Assembly (NCBI GenBank): GCA_024653875.1
Contig: JANLHE010000158.1
Span: 1-11,644 of the forward strand
Direction: 5' to 3'
Length of the DNA stretch: 11,644 nucleotides
From: Acidobacteriota bacterium
GTDB taxonomy: Bacteria; Acidobacteriota; Vicinamibacteria; Vicinamibacterales; SCN-69-37
Shown here: positions 6,113-11,644 of the stretch, one piece after another
Layout: every line of letters begins with the position of its first letter
Position numbering within the stretch: the stretch's first letter is position 1
Made by a program: the position numbers and the translations under genes
Notes under the pieces: model-generated
Told to the model about the DNA's origin: nothing
Database searches by the model: none
What the model saw: only the letters and a program-made list of their open reading frames with translations

Positions 6113-6120
6113 ATGCCCCC

Positions 6121-8859
6121 ATGACTGCCCCACAACTGTTCACGCGCGTCGCGCTGATTACCCTGCTGGCGCTCGTGCCGTTTTCGTTGCTCGCCCAGAA
6201 CGCGCCGGCACCGCAGACACCGGCCGCGCGACCCGCGCCGCTCAGCTGGGCGGATCAGGTGCTGCAGCAGGAGTCGTACGCCACGCCGCCTCCGGAATTG
6301 GCCTCCGCGGTGCTCGCGCCACGGCATCTGAACACCACGCTGGGTGAGCTGAGCCCGGACAAGAAATGGTTCCTGAACGAGGTGGGCGACGGCCCGGTGG
6401 TGATGGCCACGTTCTCGCGGTCGTTCGACGAACTGGGCGGCGTGTTCATCGACGCGTCGGCGAACCGCGCGCGCGCGCTGACGATTCGCAACAACGTCGC
6501 CATCGAGGTGGTCTCGGCCACCGACGGCACACGGCGCGCGCTGCCGTTGCCGGCCGGCGCGCGCGTGTCGAACGCCACGTGGTCGCCGGACGGCAGCGCG
6601 GTCGCGTATTTTCTGCACGGCGCCGACGCCACCCACATCTGGATCGCCGACGTGGCGACGTTGAAGTCGCGGCAGGTGACCAGGACACCTGTGCTGGCGA
6701 CGCTGGTCTCCAATTTCCAGTTCACCAACGGCGGAAAGCAGATCGCGGTGGTTCTGGTGCCGGATGGGCGGAAGCCGCGCCCGGCGCGCCCGGCTGCGCC
6801 GGTGGGACCCGAGGTGCGTCTGGCCGAAGACCGCGACAAGAACCGCCTGCGCACCTATCCCAGCCTGATGAAGACGCCGCATGAGTTCGAGCTGCTCGAG
6901 TGGCACGCGACCGGGCAGTACGCGCTCGTCGACGTGGCGACGCAGGCCGTGAAGAAGATCGGCGCGCCCGCGATGATTCGCTCGGTTGATCCGTCGCCCG
7001 ATGGGCAACTGGCGCGCGTGACGATCATGACGAATCCGTTTTCGTACATCGTGCCGGCGGGTAACTTCGGCCAGGTGGAAGACGTGTGGGACGCCACGGG
7101 CAAATCGCTGGTGCAGTTGTCGACGCGGCCGACGAACCTCGGCGTGCAGGCGGCCACCCCGGATCCGGCAGCGGCGCCCGCGGGTGGCGGCCGCGGCGGC
7201 GGTGCGAATCAGACGGGACGCCGCGAGGTCTCGTGGCGCCCGGATGGCCAGGGCTTGACGTATCTGGAGCAGGAGGCCCCGCCGGCCGCTGCCGCGGGCG
7301 GCACGCCGCCGCCAGCCGCTCGTGCAGGCGGGGGTGGAGGCAGAAGCGGCGGGCGGCAGGGTGGCGCGCAGGCGGCCACGCCGCCGCGCCCGGACCGCGT
7401 ATATCAGTGGACGGCGCCGTTCACGGATGCCACGAAGAAGGTCATTTACGAAAACGCCACGCGCATGACGGGACACCGGTTCTCGGAGGACATGCAGCTG
7501 CTGTTCTACCGCGAGACGGCGAACCAGCAGAACGTGGATTACGCGGTGGATCTCGCGGCGCCCGCCGAGCGGCACACGCTGGCGCGGTATCGCACCGACG
7601 ACTTCTACGCGAATCCCGGCACCCTGATGAGCGCCAGCGGTGGCGGCGGGGGCGGGAGAGGCGGGGGCGGAGGCGGACGTGGCGGCGGTGCCGGCGGAGG
7701 GGGCGCCGTGTTGCTCTCGGCCGATCGCGCGAATGTGTTTTACTCCGGCACGGTGTACGACAAGGCGCCTGAGCAGACGGGCCCGAAGACGTTCATCGAT
7801 CAGGTCGCGATCAAGACCGGCGACAAACAGCGCATCTTCGAGAGCAGCAACGCCAACGTGTTCGAGCGGGTGACCAGCGTGCTGGATATCAACGCCAAAC
7901 GATTCATTCTGGCGGTGGAGGGGCCCACGCAGCAGCCGCAGCAGTTCCTGCTCGACAACGGCGTCCGCAAGCAGCTCACCAACAATGAGGACATGCACCC
8001 GGACCTGACCAACGCGCCGCGCGAACGGTTCATCGTCGAGCGGCCGGACGGGTTCAAGTTCAAGGTGGTGGTGAACCTGCCGCCCGGCTACCAGAAGGGC
8101 ACGCGGCTGCCGGCCTTGTTCTGGTTCTACCCGCGCGAATACCCGACGCAGGAGGCGTACGATCAGCCGGATCGGTCGTTCAACAAGAACACGTTCCAGA
8201 ATTTCGGCATCCGGTCGATGGAGTACTTCGTGCGTCTGGGCTACGCCGTCGTGGAGCCGGACGCCCCCATCGTCGGTCCCGCCGGCCAGATGAACAACAA
8301 CTACGTGCACGACCTGCGGAACAACCTGGCCGCGACCATCGACGAGCTGGATCGCCGCGCGCTCGTGGATCGCCATCGCCTCGCGATCGGCGGACACAGC
8401 TACGGCGCGTTTTCCACGGTGAACGCGATGGTGCACACGCCGTTCTTCAAGGCGGGCATCGCGGGCGACGGCGCGTACAACCGGACGTTCACGCCGCTCG
8501 GCTTCCAGAGCGAGCAGCGGGACCTGTGGACGGCGCCCAACGTGTACCTCGCGATGTCGCCGTTCCTCTCGGCCAACAACCTGACGGGCGCGTTGCTCAT
8601 GTATCACGGCATGCACGATCAGAACGTGGGCACCGACCCGGACAACTCCATTCGGCTGTTCCATGCGTTGAACGGTCTGGGCAAGACCACGGCGCTCTAC
8701 ATGTATCCGGGGGAAGATCACGGGCCGGCCACCAGGGAAACGCTCCTGGATCTGTGGGCGCGGTGGGGCGCGTGGCTCGACAAGTACGTCAAGAACCCGC
8801 AGAAGCCCGACAACAACAAGTCCGCGGCCACGGGCGCGCCTGGTGGAGGCGGCCGATGA
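6121..8859 (+). CDS. Exported S9 serine peptidase, glutamyl endopeptidase-like (S9D)
   Basis: 912-residue exported peptidase. The signal peptide is about 1-25 (ALITLLALVPFSLLAQ). A beta-propeller with WSPDGS- and SWRPDGQ-type blade motifs spans about 60-620, gating the active site as in prolyl-oligopeptidase relatives. The alpha/beta-hydrolase domain begins near 640 and carries the triad Ser760 (GGHSYGAF), Asp833 (GMHDQNVGT) and His867 (GEDHGP). The stretches LPALFWFYPREYP, GAYNRTFTPLGFQ and LAMSPFLSANN resemble the plant chloroplast glutamyl endopeptidase and its bacterial S9D relatives, so cleavage after Glu is likely but unproven. Three Gly-rich insertions interrupt the propeller (about 345-365, 387-424, 504-530), and the C-terminus is a GAPGGGGR tail. 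The start is fixed by GGAGG and the signal peptide. Its stop overlaps the next peptidase's ATG, so the two are one operon. Long minus-strand open frames across it are shadows. Confidence 0.96.
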   Translation: MTAPQLFTRVALITLLALVPFSLLAQNAPAPQTPAARPAPLSWADQVLQQESYATPPPELASAVLAPRHLNTTLGELSPDKKWFLNEVGDGPVVMATFSRSFDELGGVFIDASANRARALTIRNNVAIEVVSATDGTRRALPLPAGARVSNATWSPDGSAVAYFLHGADATHIWIADVATLKSRQVTRTPVLATLVSNFQFTNGGKQIAVVLVPDGRKPRPARPAAPVGPEVRLAEDRDKNRLRTYPSLMKTPHEFELLEWHATGQYALVDVATQAVKKIGAPAMIRSVDPSPDGQLARVTIMTNPFSYIVPAGNFGQVEDVWDATGKSLVQLSTRPTNLGVQAATPDPAAAPAGGGRGGGANQTGRREVSWRPDGQGLTYLEQEAPPAAAAGGTPPPAARAGGGGGRSGGRQGGAQAATPPRPDRVYQWTAPFTDATKKVIYENATRMTGHRFSEDMQLLFYRETANQQNVDYAVDLAAPAERHTLARYRTDDFYANPGTLMSASGGGGGGRGGGGGGRGGGAGGGGAVLLSADRANVFYSGTVYDKAPEQTGPKTFIDQVAIKTGDKQRIFESSNANVFERVTSVLDINAKRFILAVEGPTQQPQQFLLDNGVRKQLTNNEDMHPDLTNAPRERFIVERPDGFKFKVVVNLPPGYQKGTRLPALFWFYPREYPTQEAYDQPDRSFNKNTFQNFGIRSMEYFVRLGYAVVEPDAPIVGPAGQMNNNYVHDLRNNLAATIDELDRRALVDRHRLAIGGHSYGAFSTVNAMVHTPFFKAGIAGDGAYNRTFTPLGFQSEQRDLWTAPNVYLAMSPFLSANNLTGALLMYHGMHDQNVGTDPDNSIRLFHALNGLGKTTALYMYPGEDHGPATRETLLDLWARWGAWLDKYVKNPQKPDNNKSAATGAPGGGGR
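8845..8849 (+). promoter_or_regulatory. Ribosome binding site of the second S9 peptidase, inside the first gene's Gly tail
   Basis: GGAGG lies 6 nt before the ATG at 8856 and is encoded by the Gly codons of the first peptidase's C-terminal GGGG. With the ATGA stop/start overlap this predicts translational coupling. A second ATG follows at once (8859), 9 nt from the site; either could be used. Confidence 0.75.
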
Positions 8860-11252
8860 TGCGGCGTCGCCTGGCCTGGATGACGGCGGCCGCGGTCGTC
8901 GCCGGGGCCGTCGTCTGGACGTCAGCTTCAAACGTGGTGGCGCAGGCCGGCGCGCAGGCTGATATCCGCGCGGAGTACGACCGCGCGACGTCCCTGCGCG
9001 AGCGCACGCAGGGGCTGGCGATCGACGTGGCGGAGACGCCGGTCTGGCTCGAGGGGACCTCGAAGTTCTGGTACCGGAAGTCCGTGGCCGGCGGGTCGTC
9101 GTTTGTGCTGGTGGATGCGGCAGCCGCGACCAAGGCGCCCGCGTTTGATCACGCCCGGCTTGCCGCCGCGTTGTCCGCGGCGGCGAACGGGAAGTACACG
9201 GCGGTGACGCTGCCGTTCAACACGTTCCGGTACGTGGAGAACCAGCAGGGGATCGAACTGGCGATCGGCCTTGGCGCCGCGGCCACGCGCTGGCGCTGCA
9301 CGCTGGCGACGTACGACTGCACGCGCGTCACGGGCGCCGCCGCGGGCGGCGGCCAGGGACGCGGGGGCGGGGGCGGCCGGGCCGGCGGCGCCGGCCAGGG
9401 CCCGGGCGGCGCGGCCGAACCGCAGGTGCGGCGCGCGCCGGACGAGTCGGCCGAGGCGGTCATCCGCAATTTCAATGTGCACGTGCGCCCACTGCCCGAA
9501 GGCGACTTCGCGGCCTTGAGCACCGATGGGTCCGAAGGCAACGGATACACGTTCCAATCGTTGCGCTGGTCCCCTGATTCGAAGAAGCTCGTCGCCTTCA
9601 GGCGCCGCCCCGGCTTCAACCGGCAGGTGCATTACGTCGAGTCGTCACCTGCCGACCAGGTGCAGCCGAAGCACTCGTCGATCGTCTACCGCAAGCCCGG
9701 GGACGAGGTGGACTTCGATCATCCGGTGGTGTTTGACGTCGCCACGAAGCAGCGATTCGACGGCGACACCGCGCTCTACCCCAACCCCTTCGCCAATTCC
9801 CGCCTCGCCTGGCGCGAGGACAGCCGCGCGGTGACGTTTGAGTTCAACCAGCGCGGGCATCAGGTGTATCGCGTGCTGGAGCTGGATGCCACCACGGGAC
9901 GCACCCGGACGGTGATTGAGGAGACCAGCAAGACCTTCGTCGAGTACTCGGGCAAACGCATTCGCGAGGACGTGCTGGACGGGCGCGAGATTGTCTGGGC
10001 CTCGGAGCGCGACGGCTGGAATCACCTCTATTTGTACGACGGCGCCACCGGCCAGGTGAAGAATCAAATCACCAAAGGAGCATGGGCCGTCCGTGGCGTG
10101 CAGCATGTGGACGCCACGGCGCGGCAGATCTGGTTCAGCGCCAGCGGTATGCACGCGCCGCAGGATCCATATTTCGTCCACTTCTACCGGATCAACTTCG
10201 ATGGCACCGGGCTGACGCCGCTGACCCCCGCGGACGGCACCCATGCGGTGACGTGGTCATCGGATCGCCAGTTCTACGTTGACAGCTGGTCACGCGTGGA
10301 CCAGGCGCCGATTGCCGAGTTGCGCCGCACCAGCGATCAGTCGCTGGTCATGCCGCTCGAAAAAGGCGACATGACCGCGCTGCTCAAGACCGGGTGGCGT
10401 CCGCCGGAAACGTTCGTCTCAAAGGCGCGCGACGGCAAGACGGACATCTGGGGCGTGATCATCCGGCCGACCAACTTCGACCCGGCGAAGACATATCCGG
10501 TCATCGAGAACATCTACGCCGGTCCGCAGGGGTCGTTCGTGCCCAAGACGTTCAGCACGCAGCTGGGCATGCAGGCGCAGGCGGAACTGGGCTTCATCGT
10601 GGTGCAGATCGACGGCATGGGCACGTCGAACCGATCGAAGGCCTTCCACGACGTGGCGTGGAAGAACCTGGGCGATGCCGGGTTCCCCGATCGCATTCTC
10701 TGGCACAAGGCCGTGGCCGCGAAGTACCCGTACTACGACATCACGCGCGTGGGGATCTACGGCACGTCGGCCGGTGGACAGAACGCCGGTGGTGCGCTCC
10801 TGTTTCATCCGGATTTCTACGATGTGGCCGTGTCAGCCGTGGGCTGTCACGACAACCGCATGGACAAGATCTGGTGGAACGAGCAGTGGATGGGCTGGCC
10901 GATTGGACCGGAGTACGCCGCCTCGTCGAACGTGGATCACGCGAAGAATTTACAGGGCCGGCTGTTGCTGGTCGTGGGGGAGATGGACTCCAACGTGGAT
11001 CCCGCCTCCACCATGCAGGTGGTCAACGCGTTGATCAAGGCCAACAAGGTGTTCGACCTGCTGGTGATCCCCGGCGCCAACCACGGTCCCGGCGGCGCGT
11101 ACGGCGAGCGCAAGCGCTTTGACTTCTTCGTGAAGCACCTGCGCGGCGTGGATCCGCCGAACTGGAACACCCCTGCCGCCGCCTCGGCTGCGGACCTGCC
11201 CTTCGACGACGTCACGCCCGCGTGGGTGGCGTCGGAGGAGTGGGGTCGCTGA
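8856..11252 (+). CDS. Exported S9 serine peptidase, dipeptidyl-peptidase-IV-like (S9B)
   Basis: 798-residue exported peptidase. The signal peptide covers about 1-33 (WMTAAAVVAGAVVWTSASNVVAQA). A DPP-IV-type N-terminal beta-propeller spans about 60-520: WSPDSKKLVAFR, VTFEFNQRGHQVYRVLELD and ASERDGWNHLYLYD are typical. The hydrolase domain begins near 540 and carries the triad Ser638 in YGTSAGGQNA (GTSAGG instead of the GWSYGG of classical DPP-IV), Asp711 in GEMDSNVDP and His743 in ANHGPG. Removal of dipeptides from peptide N-termini is the family role; the exact specificity cannot be read, and the changed nucleophile elbow could mean a different substrate. A Gly-rich insertion occupies about 159-190 and contains a canonical G-quadruplex pattern in the DNA. 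The ATG at 8856 overlaps the preceding stop by 4 bases. The 3' end overlaps the convergent membrane-protein gene by 41 bases. The frame is open back to 8526, but that part lies inside the first peptidase. Confidence 0.96.
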   Translation: MMRRRLAWMTAAAVVAGAVVWTSASNVVAQAGAQADIRAEYDRATSLRERTQGLAIDVAETPVWLEGTSKFWYRKSVAGGSSFVLVDAAAATKAPAFDHARLAAALSAAANGKYTAVTLPFNTFRYVENQQGIELAIGLGAAATRWRCTLATYDCTRVTGAAAGGGQGRGGGGGRAGGAGQGPGGAAEPQVRRAPDESAEAVIRNFNVHVRPLPEGDFAALSTDGSEGNGYTFQSLRWSPDSKKLVAFRRRPGFNRQVHYVESSPADQVQPKHSSIVYRKPGDEVDFDHPVVFDVATKQRFDGDTALYPNPFANSRLAWREDSRAVTFEFNQRGHQVYRVLELDATTGRTRTVIEETSKTFVEYSGKRIREDVLDGREIVWASERDGWNHLYLYDGATGQVKNQITKGAWAVRGVQHVDATARQIWFSASGMHAPQDPYFVHFYRINFDGTGLTPLTPADGTHAVTWSSDRQFYVDSWSRVDQAPIAELRRTSDQSLVMPLEKGDMTALLKTGWRPPETFVSKARDGKTDIWGVIIRPTNFDPAKTYPVIENIYAGPQGSFVPKTFSTQLGMQAQAELGFIVVQIDGMGTSNRSKAFHDVAWKNLGDAGFPDRILWHKAVAAKYPYYDITRVGIYGTSAGGQNAGGALLFHPDFYDVAVSAVGCHDNRMDKIWWNEQWMGWPIGPEYAASSNVDHAKNLQGRLLLVVGEMDSNVDPASTMQVVNALIKANKVFDLLVIPGANHGPGGAYGERKRFDFFVKHLRGVDPPNWNTPAAASAADLPFDDVTPAWVASEEWGR
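9356..9381 (+). other. Canonical G-quadruplex pattern in the coding strand of the second peptidase
   Basis: Four G-tracts (GGG, GGGGG, GGGGG, GGG) with loops of 4, 1 and 5 nt fit the usual G3+N1-7 rule. They fall in the codons for the Gly-rich insertion, so the pattern may simply follow from Gly codon use. Confidence 0.5.
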
Positions 11253-11616
11253 ACAGCGTCTCTGTCTCTTTGTTGAAGAGCACCCAGAGGCCGTAGGCCC
11301 CGAGGATCGTGCCGAAGGGGAACTGGATCAGGCGGATCGCCGAGAGGACGATGCCCATTATTCGGGCCCAGCGTCTGAACTTCAGCAGGCCGATGCCCGT
11401 GATGATGCCGGGGATGCCGACGCAGAGCCAGAAGACGAAGAACCCGGCGCCGGCCAGGCCCAGCACCGACGCGCCGATCGCCGCGTCATCGCCGCCCCGT
11501 GCGCCGACCAGGGCGGCAAGAAAGCCCAGCAGCATGGACGACCCGAAGGCCAGGAGCACGTAAAACGCGCCAAACACGATGAACAGCGTGCCCAGGACCT
11601 TGACGTGGGTCGTCAT
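11212..11616 (-). CDS. Small multi-pass membrane protein of unknown function
   Basis: 134 residues, mostly hydrophobic. Likely membrane segments are 7-37 (long, perhaps a hairpin), 47-77 and 84-114, so three or four passes. A basic loop KFRRWAR (79-85) is a probable cytoplasmic side marker, and a Pro/Thr-rich tail (TPPTPPTRA) ends the protein. The stretch ARIMGIVLSAIRLIQFPFGTILGAYGLWVLF resembles hypothetical membrane proteins common in acidobacteria; I cannot assign a function. The ATG at 11616 is supported by GGAGG 4 nt upstream and by the hydrophobic N-terminus. The 3' end overlaps the convergent S9B gene by 41 bases, so neither gene has room for its own terminator. Just upstream, minus-strand bases 11644-11633 could read as the last codons and TAA of another gene, hinting that this is the downstream member of an operon, but three codons cannot prove it. 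Confidence 0.8.
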   Translation of the reverse strand: MTTHVKVLGTLFIVFGAFYVLLAFGSSMLLGFLAALVGARGGDDAAIGASVLGLAGAGFFVFWLCVGIPGIITGIGLLKFRRWARIMGIVLSAIRLIQFPFGTILGAYGLWVLFNKETETLFSDPTPPTPPTRA

Positions 11617-11644
11617 TGCGCCTCCAGCAGGGTTACTCGTCGTC

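Noticed and set aside
4309..6120. Upstream extension of the first S9 peptidase frame, giving a 1516-residue protein
   Set aside because: This part lies opposite the response regulator and kinase, whose motifs are complete. The translated extension is Arg/His/Gln-rich with no domain, and GGAGG plus a signal peptide mark the true start at 6121.
6055..8931. Minus-strand open frame running upstream of the response regulator, antisense to the S9 peptidase
   Set aside because: GC-rich codon bias keeps antisense frames open. The composition is Arg-rich and domain-free, and the receiver domain starts properly at 6054.
11633..11644. Possible last codons and TAA of an upstream gene on the minus strand at the right edge
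   Set aside because: Only three codons are visible, so it cannot be supported as a feature.

Overview
The window looks like an ordinary chromosomal stretch of a GC-rich (about two thirds GC by eye) Gram-negative-type bacterium, most likely an acidobacterium (Vicinamibacteria-like). The reasons are an acidobacterial-type secreted VWFA protein, secreted S9 peptidases carrying GGGRGGG-type insertions, an OmpA-type lipoprotein, and a small secreted protein with a C-terminal helical motif that I recall from acidobacterial hypothetical proteins. This placement rests on family resemblance; there is no rRNA or marker gene here. I saw no tRNA, rRNA, CRISPR array, integrase or transposase.

Layout. (1) Bases 1-1586, minus strand: a secreted VWFA protein followed by an OmpA-family lipoprotein whose 3' end runs off the left edge; the gap is 9 bases and the second gene's Shine-Dalgarno overlaps the first gene's stop, so they are an operon. 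(2) 1725-2576, plus strand: an exported TPR-like helical protein starting at a GTG and lacking a Shine-Dalgarno. It diverges from the VWFA gene across 138 bases. (3) 2583-2630: two strong back-to-back hairpins with GGGCT..AGCCC cores (REP-like) between convergent genes. (4) 2646-6054, minus strand: a compact operon of an NtrC-family sigma-54 response regulator, its membrane histidine kinase, and a small exported proline-rich/helical protein. (5) 6121-11252, plus strand, divergent from the regulator: two exported S9 serine peptidases, first glutamyl-endopeptidase-like (S9D), second dipeptidyl-peptidase-IV-like (S9B), overlapping by 4 bases. (6) 11212-11616, minus strand: a small multi-pass membrane protein whose 3' end overlaps the second peptidase by 41 bases.

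How they may work together. The S9D/S9B pair fits stepwise breakdown of peptides outside the cytoplasm. The two-component operon senses something at or outside the inner membrane and should act through sigma-54 promoters; I found no convincing sigma-54 promoter in this window, so its targets are probably elsewhere. Its third gene is exported and could be an envelope partner of the kinase, by analogy with ZraP beside ZraSR, but no homology to ZraP is visible. No stretch above 300 bases lacks a gene.

I do not see a clearly new system. The items most worth checking are the exported third gene of the two-component operon, two probable leaderless starts (a TANNNT box exactly 7 nt before the start codon in both genes that have little or no Shine-Dalgarno), the paired REP-like hairpins, the in-frame TTEFG duplication in the sensor domain, and the glycine-rich insertions shared by the two peptidases.
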